DNA of 64,000 nt from Variovorax paradoxus (lineage in GTDB: Bacteria; Pseudomonadota; Gammaproteobacteria; Burkholderiales; Burkholderiaceae_C): the NCBI RefSeq assembly GCF_022009635.1, contig NZ_CP091716.1:635001-699000 (forward strand). The letters are read 5' to 3'. Shown one piece after another: positions 49,395 through 58,508 of this stretch (the first letter of the stretch is position 1; the number at the start of each line of letters is the position of its first letter). The position numbers were made by a program, and so were the translations under genes. The notes below the pieces were generated by a model, which saw only the letters and a program-made list of their open reading frames with translations, was not told the DNA's origin and ran no database searches.

Positions 49395-50141
49395 TCAGCC
49401 GGTGGTCACCGGGGTCTCGGGCTTGTTGCGGGCCTGCCGGGCGGCAACCCACTTGCCCACTGCCAACACCAGCAGCGCGCCACCGATACCGGCTGCGTAC
49501 TTGATCGTGTCGGTCTGCGGAACCTTCGGCACCCAGGTCCAGGCCGCGGCGTTCGCGAGCGCGGGGTCGGACACGGCCATCGTGCCGGCGATCCAGCCGA
49601 GCAGCATGCCGCCGGCGGTGATGATCATCGGGAACTTGTCCATCAGCTTGATGACAAGCTGGCTGCCCCAGACGATGATCGGGATGCTCACGAGCAGGCC
49701 GAAGATCACGAGCGGCATCTGGTGGCCTTCGCCCGCGCCTTGCGCGGCACCGGCGATGGCGATCACGTTGTCCACGCTCATCACGAGGTCGGCAATGATC
49801 ACGGTCTTGACCGCGCCCCACAGCTTGTCGCTGCCGGTGATGTTGCCGTGCGCGTCGTCATGCTCGGGTGCCAGCAACTTCACGCCGATCCACACCAGCA
49901 GGATGGCGCCGACCAGCTTCAGGAACGGAATGGCCAGCAGCGTGAGCGCGAAGAAGATCAGGATGACGCGCAGGATGATGGCGCCGGCGGTGCCCCACAG
50001 GATGCCCTTGGTGCGTTGGTGCGGCGGCAGCTTGCGGCAGGCCAGTGCGATCACGACGGCGTTGTCGCCGCCGAGCAGGATGTCGATCATGATGATCTGA
50101 CCGACAGCGACCCAGAATTCCGGGGCCATGAACAGTTCCAT
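49395..50141 (-). CDS. TerC family membrane protein under a manganese riboswitch
   Basis: A 248-aa membrane protein: MAPEFWVAVGQIIMIDILLG then GDNAVVIALACRKLPPHQRT, and VIIADLVMSVDNVIAIAGAA later, the two acidic membrane motifs of TerC/Alx proteins. About seven helices. The ATG at 50141 follows GAGGAACC. A yybP-ykoY element lies 170 bp upstream on the same strand. Bacterial TerC/Alx/MntP-type genes under that riboswitch export or handle manganese, so Mn homeostasis is the likely role. The paralogue at 30744-31427 lacks the element. Confidence 0.92.
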   Translation of the reverse strand: MELFMAPEFWVAVGQIIMIDILLGGDNAVVIALACRKLPPHQRTKGILWGTAGAIILRVILIFFALTLLAIPFLKLVGAILLVWIGVKLLAPEHDDAHGNITGSDKLWGAVKTVIIADLVMSVDNVIAIAGAAQGAGEGHQMPLVIFGLLVSIPIIVWGSQLVIKLMDKFPMIITAGGMLLGWIAGTMAVSDPALANAAAWTWVPKVPQTDTIKYAAGIGGALLVLAVGKWVAARQARNKPETPVTTG

Positions 50142-50311
50142 AGGTTCCTCTTTGTTGTCGCGCCCCAGCCTCTCCCCTCGAAAGGGCGACGACGAAGGCG
50201 CATGGCGATGCGTTTCGATTCATCCTGTTCAGATGATCGAAAGCGAGGAATGAAGGCCGGGTGACACCGGGGACTCGCGAACGCTTCGACCAAACCTGCA
50301 CAGGTTCAAAT

Positions 50312-50448
50312 CGAAGGTCTTGCTCGACGGCGCGCGCGCAAAAAACAATGCGCGTACGCTGCCCGACAGGCCGGAAGTGTTTTGCTTCGTATTGACGACC
50401 TGACGATTCGCGCCGTCGTGGACGGCGGTCGGGAGCTACTCCCCTTCG
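50312..50448 (-). ncRNA. yybP-ykoY manganese riboswitch
   Basis: Read on the minus strand, the conserved 5' core CGAAGGGGAGTAGC starts at 50448, the second core GTCGTCAATACG lies in the middle, TTCCGGCC follows, and the 3' core GAGCAAGACCTTCG ends at 50312. The outer stem P1 is CGAAGG (50448-50443) with CCTTCG (50317-50312). The order and sequence match the known Lactococcus yybP-ykoY element (GGGGAGUAGC, GUCGUCAAUUCG, AGCAAGACCUU). The 170 nt between it and the TerC start form the expression platform, with an AACCTG/CAGGTT inverted repeat at about 50294-50307. Mn2+ binding in this class usually turns expression on. Confidence 0.9.
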
Positions 50449-50635
50449 TGGGCGGGATTAGAGCATCGAAGCCCTTGGAGGCGCAACCGAAAGTTTTCAG
50501 GGGCTTAAAAAGAATGTCCTCGAAAAGCGCATGAACAGGGGCTTGAATGCTCCTTGTTCTGTAGCAAGCATGGCCCTTCACTGCCTCGGGGAATTGCCGG
50601 TCTATGATCCCCGCTCGCTGAATTTTTCATTCTTC

Positions 50636-51115
50636 ATGGCCGCCATACACATCACCGACATCGAGGCCGCCATCAACCACTGGCGCGAGAAATCGCCTTC
50701 GCCCGACGGGGTCACGCTGGGCCCCGAATTGCGCGCGCTGGCCGAGGTCTACGCGCTCATGGTCTTTCATCACGAGGACGAGGTCGACGAGGTCGGCTTT
50801 CCGCCCAAAGCCTGGGCCGCCTGGCTGGCCTGGTACGAAAGCACGCCCGACACGCCGTGCATCGCGATCTGCTCCACCAGCCAGGGCGACGACGAATGCA
50901 AGGGCTGCGGCCGCAGCTTCGACGAAGTGCAGCACTGGCCCGCCATGACGCCGGTCGAGAAGCGCGTCACCTGGCGCCGCATCACCATGGAGGACTCGGC
51001 CTGGCGCTTCAACCGCTACGCCGAGCGGGCGCGCGAAGCCGAGCCCGCAAAGCCGCTTTCCGCCGACCAGGACCCCGAGTTCGATCCCGACGACGAGCAG
51101 AGCTGGGCCCCCTGA
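50636..51115 (+). CDS. DUF3717-DUF1289 fusion protein
   Basis: A 159-aa protein with two parts. The N-terminal part (about 1-65: HITDIEAAINHWREKSPSPD, LGPELRALAEVYALMVFHHE) matches DUF3717. The second (about 75-130: TPCIAICSTSQGDDECKGCG, RSFDEVQHWPAMTPVEKRVT, WRRI) is a DUF1289 module with its four Cys, probably an iron-sulfur or zinc site. Functions of both are unknown. The tail is acidic (DQDPEFDPDDEQSW). The ATG at 50636 starts the conserved sequence. The next gene begins 2 bp later. Confidence 0.75.
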   Translation: MAAIHITDIEAAINHWREKSPSPDGVTLGPELRALAEVYALMVFHHEDEVDEVGFPPKAWAAWLAWYESTPDTPCIAICSTSQGDDECKGCGRSFDEVQHWPAMTPVEKRVTWRRITMEDSAWRFNRYAERAREAEPAKPLSADQDPEFDPDDEQSWAP

Positions 51116-51117
51116 AG

Positions 51118-51423
51118 ATGCGCCGCCTCGCGCAAGCCCCCAACCTCGCCATCGCGACCGTGTGGGCGCACGCATTGCGCGAAGAGGGCGTGGCCGCCAC
51201 CGTGCAGCGCGAGTTCCTCGGTGCGGTCATGGGCCAGTTGCCGCCCGACCAGTGCCTGCCCGAGATCTGGATCGACGACGAGACCCAGTTCGACCTCGCC
51301 AGGCGTCTTCTGCACGAGCTGCAACATCGCCCGCAGCGCAGCTGGCAGTGCGTGTGCGGCGAGCACGTCGAAGGCGGCTTCGAGCAGTGCTGGCAATGCG
51401 GCGAGATGATGCCGGCCGCCTGA
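51118..51423 (+). CDS. DUF2007-type signal-transducing protein with zinc ribbon
   Basis: A 101-aa protein. LAQAPNLAIATVWAHALREE, GVAATVQREFLGAVMGQLPP and LPEIWIDDETQFDLARRLLH match the small ferredoxin-like fold DUF2007 proteins (often called putative signal-transducing proteins). The C terminus has a zinc-ribbon pattern CVCGEHVEGGFEQCWQCGEM (four Cys). The ATG at 51118 lies 2 bp after the stop of the DUF3717/DUF1289 gene, so they are probably co-translated; both carry Cys4 modules. Confidence 0.75.
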   Translation: MRRLAQAPNLAIATVWAHALREEGVAATVQREFLGAVMGQLPPDQCLPEIWIDDETQFDLARRLLHELQHRPQRSWQCVCGEHVEGGFEQCWQCGEMMPAA

Positions 51424-51438
51424 CGGCCAGCGTGAGCC

Positions 51439-51999
51439 TTACTTCCAGCGCAGCAGCTCGATGTCGATGCTGTTGGTGCCGTCGCCCAGCGTCAGCGTGT
51501 TTTCCTGGATCGTCGCCTGCAGCTGCATGCTGCGCTGCGCGAGCGCGGCTAGCGCCTGCGAGGCGTCGGTCGGCACGCGGTAGACCTTGAGGTTCTGCGG
51601 CCGCGTGAGCTTGTTCTCGATGCCGCGCCACCAGATCTCGGCTGCGTGGTTGAAGCAATAGACGATCACCTCGTCCGCCTTGCCGCAGGCCTTGATGATG
51701 GGCTTGTCTTCCGGCTGGCCGACCTCGATCCAGATCTTCACCTCGCCGGTGAAGTCGCGCAGCCACACGTCGGGCTCGTCGACGTTCGACAGGCCGGCGC
51801 CGAAGGCCAGCGTGCCGTCGCCGTTGCAGATGTCCTGCAGCTGGTGCGCGTTGAGCGCGAGCGCGACGAGCCGGATCATCATCCGTTCGTCGGTCTCGCT
51901 GGGGTGGCGCGCCAGGGTCAGCGCATGGTCGGCGTAGTAGCCGTGGTCGATGTCGGCCACCGCGAGGGTGGCCTTGAAGATGGTGGATTTGAGGGCCAT
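51439..51999 (-). CDS. yaeQ: YaeQ family protein
   Basis: A 186-aa YaeQ protein: ALKSTIFKATLAVADIDHGY, YADHALTLARHPSETDERMM, RLVALALNAHQL, EPDVWLRDFTGEVKIWIEVG and GQPEDKPIIKACGKADEVIV. The fold resembles PD-(D/E)XK nucleases, and the conserved WIEVGQP with K/D residues matches the putative active site. YaeQ was linked to RfaH-related phenotypes in E. coli, but its role is unclear. The start is the ATG at 51999. Confidence 0.9.
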   Translation of the reverse strand: MALKSTIFKATLAVADIDHGYYADHALTLARHPSETDERMMIRLVALALNAHQLQDICNGDGTLAFGAGLSNVDEPDVWLRDFTGEVKIWIEVGQPEDKPIIKACGKADEVIVYCFNHAAEIWWRGIENKLTRPQNLKVYRVPTDASQALAALAQRSMQLQATIQENTLTLGDGTNSIDIELLRWK

Positions 52000-52040
52000 G
52001 GGTGCGCGAGTGTATGCGCCGCGCGCACCCGGTGCCGCTC

Positions 52041-54212
52041 TTAGAACGCCACAGAGGCCTGCACGTACAGCGTGCGCGGCTGCCCCACGTACTTGCCGCC
52101 GTTGTTGTCCACCGAGCGGTTGAAGTAGCGGCGGTCGAACAGGTTCTTCACGCCCACGGCCACCTTGAGGTTGCGCATGTTCTTGCCGAAGTCGTAGCCG
52201 GCGCGCAGGTTCACGAGCGCGTAGCCCGGGATGTTGCCCAGCCGGCCGGTCGCGTCTTCCTGCGTGATGTAGATGGCGCCCGTGTCGGGCGAGCCCGGCG
52301 AACGCTGCTTCGACTGCGCATACAGGTCGGCGTTGAAGGTCCACGGCCCGCGCTCGTAGCGCGCGCCCAGCGTCGCCACGTTGCGCGAGTAGAACGGCAG
52401 GTCGCGGCCCGCGAACACGCCGGCCTTCGAGATTGCCTGCGTGTACGTGTAGGTCGCCGACACCGACATGCCCTTGAGCGACGGATTCAGCTCGGCCAGT
52501 TCGTAGCGCAAGGCCGACTCCAGCCCGCGATGCTGCGTGGCGCCCAGGTCGGTCCACTGGCCGTCGCCCACGATGGAGCGGGCCAGCTGCAGTTCCTTGT
52601 CGAAGTCGATGTTGAACAGCGTCAGCTCGCCGCTCAGCGCTTCGCTCTTGTAGTGCGTGCCGATCTCGTAGGTGTTGGCCTTCTCGGCATGCAGGCCGTT
52701 GGTCGACTGCGCGAGCTGCGCGTACTGCTGAGGACCGAACGACACGCCCGCGTTCGCGAACAGCGACCAGCGCTCGTTCATGCGGTACATCACCGACAGC
52801 GTCGGCAGTACCTCGTTGGCGTCGGCCTTCGGCTGCAGCGCGCCGGTGACGCGGCCGTTGGTGAGGTTGATCACGTCGTTGAACGAGCGGATCGATTCAT
52901 AGCGCACGCCGGGCGTGACCGTCCAGTTGCCGAAGTCGATGCGGTCGTCGATGTAGAACGCATGCGCGGTCGTGCCGCCCTTGCTGGTCTGGTAGGCGGG
53001 GTTGGCCAGGCTGTAGGCGTCGAAGCCCGGGCGCGGCCGGTAGTAGGCGCTGCGCGTGGCGGTTTCCTGCGTGTCTTCCTTCAGGTAGCGGTAGCCCACG
53101 CTCACCTCCTGCACCACGCTGCCGGAGTCGAACAGGCGCGAGTAGCGCGGCTCCACGGCAAAGGTCTTGTAGCTGCGCGGCGCGGCGGTCAGGCGGCGCT
53201 GGCCGGCGGTGGTGCCGCTGCCTTCCTGTTCGATGTGGCTGCCGCGGAACGAGTCGGTGTAGTAGGTCAGCAGCTCGAACTTGTTCACGCCGTCGTTGTG
53301 CGTGTACTTGATCGAGCCGTCGGTGCGGCGGCCGGTGAACTCGTCGAAGGGGCGGTCCGACTGGAACGGGTTGGCCGCGAACTGCGCCGTCGTCAGGCCG
53401 CCCGGCATGGTGCCCTGGCCCTCGAAGTGATGCAGCGACACCGCGATGTCGTCGGTCTTCGAGAGGCGGTAGGCGCCCTTGAGCATCAGGTCGTCGATGC
53501 TCGTGCGGTCGTTGCTCTGGCGCCAGCCGTCGCCGTGCGTGCCCGAATACAGCAGCGCCAGGCCCAGGCCGTTCTCGTTGGTGCCGCCGATGAACACGCT
53601 GGGCGTGGTCTTGATGCCGCCGCCGTGGCCGGCGCTCTCGACCCCCACGCTGGCCTCTTCCGCGAACGTGGAGGGAATCGCGCGCGACACGAAGTTGATG
53701 ATGCCGCCCACGTTCTGGGGGCCATAGCGCACAGAGCCCGCGCCGCGCACCACGTCGACCGCCTCCAGGTTGCCCAGCGACAGCGGTGCCAGCGACAGCT
53801 GCGGCTGGCCGTAGGGCGCATAGGCCAGCGGCACGCCGTCCAGCAGCACCGTGGAGCGCGGCGACAGGCGCGAGGTCAGCCCGCGCACGCCCACGTTCAG
53901 CGAGATGTCGCTGCCGCCGGTGCCGTTGCTCTCCTGCACCTGCACGCCGGGCACCTGGCGCAGCACGTCGCGCACGCTGGCCGAGCCGCTTTCCTGGATC
54001 TGCTTGCGCTCGATGATGGTCCGCGCGCCGGCGTGCTCCAGCACCTTGGCTTCGCTGGGGGTGCCGAGCCAGTCGCCGGTGACGGTGATGGCTTCGAGCG
54101 ATTTCGATGGTTCGGCCGCGGGCTGCGCCTCGGCGGCAAAGCCCTGCAGGCTCAGGGGCAGCAGCGCCAGGGCGATGGCCGTGCGCTTGTGTCGATGTCT
54201 GTGCGTGTTCAA
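52041..54212 (-). CDS. TonB-dependent receptor, FecA-like (Fe3+-dicitrate/siderophore type)
   Basis: A 723-aa outer-membrane receptor. Signal peptide ends near LQGFAAEAQ, the TonB box is close to EAITVTG, and the plug domain shows RDVLRQVPGVQVQESNGTGG, VLLDGVPLAYAPYGQPQLSL and GNLEAVDVVRGAGSVRYGPQ, then NVGGIINFVSRAIP, strongly like FecA. The barrel ends in the C-terminal Phe (TLYVQASVAF). There is no N-terminal STN signalling domain, so it does not control a FecIR-type sigma pair directly. A PepSY membrane protein gene lies 16 bp upstream, the usual iron-uptake pairing. Confidence 0.92.
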   Translation of the reverse strand: MNTHRHRHKRTAIALALLPLSLQGFAAEAQPAAEPSKSLEAITVTGDWLGTPSEAKVLEHAGARTIIERKQIQESGSASVRDVLRQVPGVQVQESNGTGGSDISLNVGVRGLTSRLSPRSTVLLDGVPLAYAPYGQPQLSLAPLSLGNLEAVDVVRGAGSVRYGPQNVGGIINFVSRAIPSTFAEEASVGVESAGHGGGIKTTPSVFIGGTNENGLGLALLYSGTHGDGWRQSNDRTSIDDLMLKGAYRLSKTDDIAVSLHHFEGQGTMPGGLTTAQFAANPFQSDRPFDEFTGRRTDGSIKYTHNDGVNKFELLTYYTDSFRGSHIEQEGSGTTAGQRRLTAAPRSYKTFAVEPRYSRLFDSGSVVQEVSVGYRYLKEDTQETATRSAYYRPRPGFDAYSLANPAYQTSKGGTTAHAFYIDDRIDFGNWTVTPGVRYESIRSFNDVINLTNGRVTGALQPKADANEVLPTLSVMYRMNERWSLFANAGVSFGPQQYAQLAQSTNGLHAEKANTYEIGTHYKSEALSGELTLFNIDFDKELQLARSIVGDGQWTDLGATQHRGLESALRYELAELNPSLKGMSVSATYTYTQAISKAGVFAGRDLPFYSRNVATLGARYERGPWTFNADLYAQSKQRSPGSPDTGAIYITQEDATGRLGNIPGYALVNLRAGYDFGKNMRNLKVAVGVKNLFDRRYFNRSVDNNGGKYVGQPRTLYVQASVAF

Positions 54213-54228
54213 GGAATCCCTCTGTTCT

Positions 54229-55341
54229 CTATGTTGTCGAATGAATCTGTGGTGCGCGGGCCCGGCGGCGCTCGGCGCGCCGGCGCCACCAGAGCCACAC
54301 GCCGCTCAGGCCCAGCCCGCCGAGCGCCAGGCCCAGCAGCACCGTGAGCGCCTCGTGCAGCAGGCCGCCCAGTTCGCCCGTGTGCAGCGGATAGACCACC
54401 GCCACCATGCCGTTGCCGGCGTCCAGGTCCTGCCACTTGCGCGCGGCCAGCACTTCGCCCGTGACGGTGTTCAGCCATACCGAGCCGATGCCGTTCGGAT
54501 GCGGGTCGTCGGACAGCCGGAAGCGCACGCGCATCGGCCGGCTGGTCTTGCCGGGCACCTGGATGTAGCCGATGGGCTGGCCCGGAAAAGCCTGCTGCGC
54601 GCGGGCCACGAGTTCATCGAGCGGCAGGCGCGGGCCGGTGGCCGCGCCCTTGGCGATCACCGGTGGCTTGACCGGCTGCTGCCCGGCCAGGCCGGAAATG
54701 AAGTTGCCCAGCGGCCGCCACGCCATGTAGGCGCCCGTGGCCACCGACACCGCGATCAGCAGCCCGAGCACCGCGCCGCCCGTGCGGTGCAGGTCGAACA
54801 GCCCGCGCAGCAGGCCGCGGTCGAGCACGATGCGCAGCGACGGCGGCCAGCGCACGGGCCACCAGAGCACCAGGCCCGTGACCAGCAGGAACAGATAGGC
54901 CAGCGCGACGACGGCCAGGATGGCCTTGCCGGTGTCTTCCAGCAGCAGGCTGCTGTGCAGCTCGAACAGCAGGTTGTAGGCGCCCTCGTGGGTGCCGCGC
55001 CGGCCTTGCTCGGCGCCGGTGGTGGGGTCGAGGTAGAGCGTGCCTTCCCACTGGCCGCGTACCATCACCCAGAGCGTGTCGCCGGGCCGGCGCGGCGGGC
55101 GCAGGGTGAAGTTGGCATCGGGGCCGAACTCGGCGGCCAGCCGCGCGCGCAGCGGCTCGAGTTGCAGCGGGGCATCACCCGTCGAGCGAGCAGTGAAGAA
55201 GGCCGGATGTGCGTAGCGGTCGAGCGGCAGCGCCACCACCAGCATTGCGCCGAGCAGTGCCGTGAGGGCGAGGATCGGACCGAGCGTGAGGCCGATCCAG
55301 CGGTGAATCCTGAGCCAGAGGCGTCTCAGAGGGGCGCGCAT
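54229..55341 (-). CDS. PepSY-associated membrane protein (iron-uptake reductase-like)
   Basis: A 370-aa inner-membrane protein of the PiuB/PepSY_TM family. N-terminal helix LRRLWLRIHRWIGLTLGPIL with the typical RIHRWIGL, PepSY-like periplasmic regions, helices at about 135-165 and 185-205 (LFDLHRTGGAVLGLLIAVSV) and a C-terminal helix LHEALTVLLGLALGGLGLSG VWLWW with conserved His residues that may bind haem. Such proteins are thought to reduce ferric chelates imported by the adjacent receptor. The ATG at 55341 is preferred over the TTG at 55347. Confidence 0.88.
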   Translation of the reverse strand: MRAPLRRLWLRIHRWIGLTLGPILALTALLGAMLVVALPLDRYAHPAFFTARSTGDAPLQLEPLRARLAAEFGPDANFTLRPPRRPGDTLWVMVRGQWEGTLYLDPTTGAEQGRRGTHEGAYNLLFELHSSLLLEDTGKAILAVVALAYLFLLVTGLVLWWPVRWPPSLRIVLDRGLLRGLFDLHRTGGAVLGLLIAVSVATGAYMAWRPLGNFISGLAGQQPVKPPVIAKGAATGPRLPLDELVARAQQAFPGQPIGYIQVPGKTSRPMRVRFRLSDDPHPNGIGSVWLNTVTGEVLAARKWQDLDAGNGMVAVVYPLHTGELGGLLHEALTVLLGLALGGLGLSGVWLWWRRRAERRRARAPQIHSTT

Positions 55342-55348
55342 GACCAAC

Positions 55349-55367
55349 AGGGGACGGCGAGTCCCCT
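55349..55367. repeat. Inverted repeat AGGGGAC-N5-GTCCCCT before the PepSY gene
   Basis: Perfect 7-bp arms with a 5-bp spacer, ending 7 bp from the PepSY ATG. In the transcript this hairpin would cover the region where a ribosome-binding site is expected, so it could act as an RNA structure or as a DNA operator. Confidence 0.35.
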
Positions 55368-55433
55368 AAAACAGTGTTGTTGGCTGGCGCCCCGCGAGGG
55401 CGTTGGCTGAAAAAAGACGCGACCGACGTGAAA

Positions 55434-55453
55434 CAGCCGCCCTCAGGCGGCTG
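55434..55453 (-). terminator. Candidate terminator hairpin after purB
   Basis: CAGCCGCC (55434-55441), loop CTCA, GGCGGCTG (55446-55453), 20 bp beyond the purB stop. On the minus strand it is followed by TTT only, with a longer T-run 20 nt on, so termination may be weak. Confidence 0.5.
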
Positions 55454-55473
55454 GTGTATCGGTACACGAAGGC

Positions 55474-56856
<1,383 letters not shown>

Positions 56857-56984
56857 TCAATTTTAGGCGGCCGGCGGTCCGTGGGGCCGGCCCGACACAT
56901 TCGGGTCGATCCGGGCCTCTGGTTTTCCCGTTCACCTAAAATGACTATTAACAAACGTTGTCATAGTTTAGGGAGAGAGCCTTC

Positions 56985-57596
56985 ATGAAACTGATCGGAT
57001 CGGCCGCCAGCCCGTATGTGCGCAAGGTGCGTGTGGTGCTGGCTGAAAAGCGGCTCGATTACCAGTTCCTGATCGAAGACGTCTGGGCTGCCGACACCAC
57101 CATCGCCAGCTCCAACCCGCTGGGGAAGGTGCCCTGCCTGATCATGGAAGGCGGCGAGGCGATGTTCGACTCCCGCGTGATCGTCGAATACCTCGACACC
57201 CTGTCGCCTGTCGGCAAGCTGATTCCCCAGCAAGGCCGCGAGCGCGCCGAGGTCAAGACCTGGGAAGCGCTGGCCGATGGCGTCATGGACGCCGGCGTAC
57301 TCTGGCGCCTGGAAGCCACCTGGCCTGGCCGCAATGACGGCGAGCGCAGCGCGGCCTGGATCGAGCGCCAGCGCACCAAGGTGTTGGACGGCGTCGCGGC
57401 CATGGCCAAGGGCCTGAGCGACAAGCCTTTCTGCAGCGGCATCCATCTGAGCCTGTCGGACATCGCGGTCGGCTGCACGCTCGGCTGGCTGAACCTGCGC
57501 TTCCCCGAGATCGACTGGCGCGCCGACCACGCCAACCTCGCCAAGCTGTATGACAAGCTGATGCTGCGCCCCAGCTTCATAGACACGCAGCCTTGA
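56985..57596 (+). CDS. Glutathione S-transferase family protein
   Basis: A 203-aa GST. The thioredoxin-like N domain reads KLIGSAASPYVRKVRVVLAE, LEAN-type loop SSNPLGKVPCLIMEGGEAMF and DSRVIVEYLD, giving the Ser residue typical of beta/theta-like GSTs and the glutathione-binding Glu/Asp-Ser. The C domain is helical with LSLSDIAVGCTLGWLNLRFP. The ATG at 56985 follows GGGAGAG. Substrate unknown. It converges with the lipid-modification operon. Confidence 0.9.
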   Translation: MKLIGSAASPYVRKVRVVLAEKRLDYQFLIEDVWAADTTIASSNPLGKVPCLIMEGGEAMFDSRVIVEYLDTLSPVGKLIPQQGRERAEVKTWEALADGVMDAGVLWRLEATWPGRNDGERSAAWIERQRTKVLDGVAAMAKGLSDKPFCSGIHLSLSDIAVGCTLGWLNLRFPEIDWRADHANLAKLYDKLMLRPSFIDTQP

Positions 57597-57713
57597 CTCT
57601 CCCCCAGGCTTCGCGCACTTCGTGTCGCTTCTCCTTCCCCCTCACCGGGGGCGACACCGGTGGCCCTGCGAAGCCGGTTCCACGGTGTCTCGCGAAGAAT
57701 CCCTCCGCTACCT

Positions 57714-58508
57714 TCACAAGCCGGTGAACCGCGCCACCGCCGGAAAGTACAAGCGGTAGGGCAACAGCCGCATCAGCTTCATCCAGAAGGTGAAGCGGCG
57801 CGGGAAATGGATCTCGAAGTCGCCCCGGCGCCAGCCCTCGAGCATGGCTTCGGCCGCCTGGGCCGGGGTGATCAGCGCCGGCATCCTGAAATCGTTCTTC
57901 GCCGTGAGCGGGGTGTCGACGAATCCCGGCTGCACCACGCTCACGCCGATGCCGCGCGCATGCAGGTCGACGTACAGCACCTCCGCCAGATTGGTGAGCG
58001 CGGCCTTGGTCGGGCCGTAGGCCAGGCTCTTGGGCAGCCCGCGAAAGCCGGCCACGCTGCCGGTGATCGACACATGCCCCGCACCGCGCGCCACGAAGCC
58101 CGGCAGCACCGCCGCCAGCACATGCAGCGTGCCGACATAGTTGACCTGCTGGTGCGCCAGCATGACTTCGAGCGAGAAGGCATCGGCGCGCAGTGCGTCG
58201 TAAGTGGCGGCGTTGCAGAGCACGAAGTCGATCGTGCCGGTGGCCGCCAGCAGCCGGGCGTGCGCGGCCGCCACCGAGGCGCTGTCGCGCACGTCGAGCG
58301 GCAGCACGATCACGCGCGGCGGCTGGCCGGCGTCGTTGTGCAGCGCCGCCAGTTCTTCGAGCGCCTCGCCGTTGCGCGCCGACACCCCGACCCGCGCCCC
58401 GCGTTCGAGCAGCGCCAGCACCGTCGCCCGGCCGATGCCAGTGGACGCACCCACGACCCATGCCGTCTTGCCCTGCCAGGCGGCGATCAGCGGGTTCAGC
58501 GGCTTCAA
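57714..58508 (-). CDS. SDR family oxidoreductase
   Basis: A 264-aa short-chain dehydrogenase: TAWVVGASTGIGRATVLALL, NAAT motif, SITGSVAGFRGLPKSLAYGP then TKAALTNLAE (Tyr-x3-Lys), and VSVVQPGFVDTPLTAKNDFR. The C-terminal part ends with a membrane-like segment (LMRLLPYRLYFPAVARFTGL). The start is a TTG at 58506-58508, overlapping the stop of the MFS gene (TTGA), so translation is coupled. Last gene of the five-gene operon with cfa. Confidence 0.85.
   Translation of the reverse strand: MKPLNPLIAAWQGKTAWVVGASTGIGRATVLALLERGARVGVSARNGEALEELAALHNDAGQPPRVIVLPLDVRDSASVAAAHARLLAATGTIDFVLCNAATYDALRADAFSLEVMLAHQQVNYVGTLHVLAAVLPGFVARGAGHVSITGSVAGFRGLPKSLAYGPTKAALTNLAEVLYVDLHARGIGVSVVQPGFVDTPLTAKNDFRMPALITPAQAAEAMLEGWRRGDFEIHFPRRFTFWMKLMRLLPYRLYFPAVARFTGL

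Noticed and set aside
50306..50581. A 91-residue minus-strand frame before the TerC gene
   Set aside because: It lies across the riboswitch; its sequence has no protein features and the RNA elements explain the conservation.
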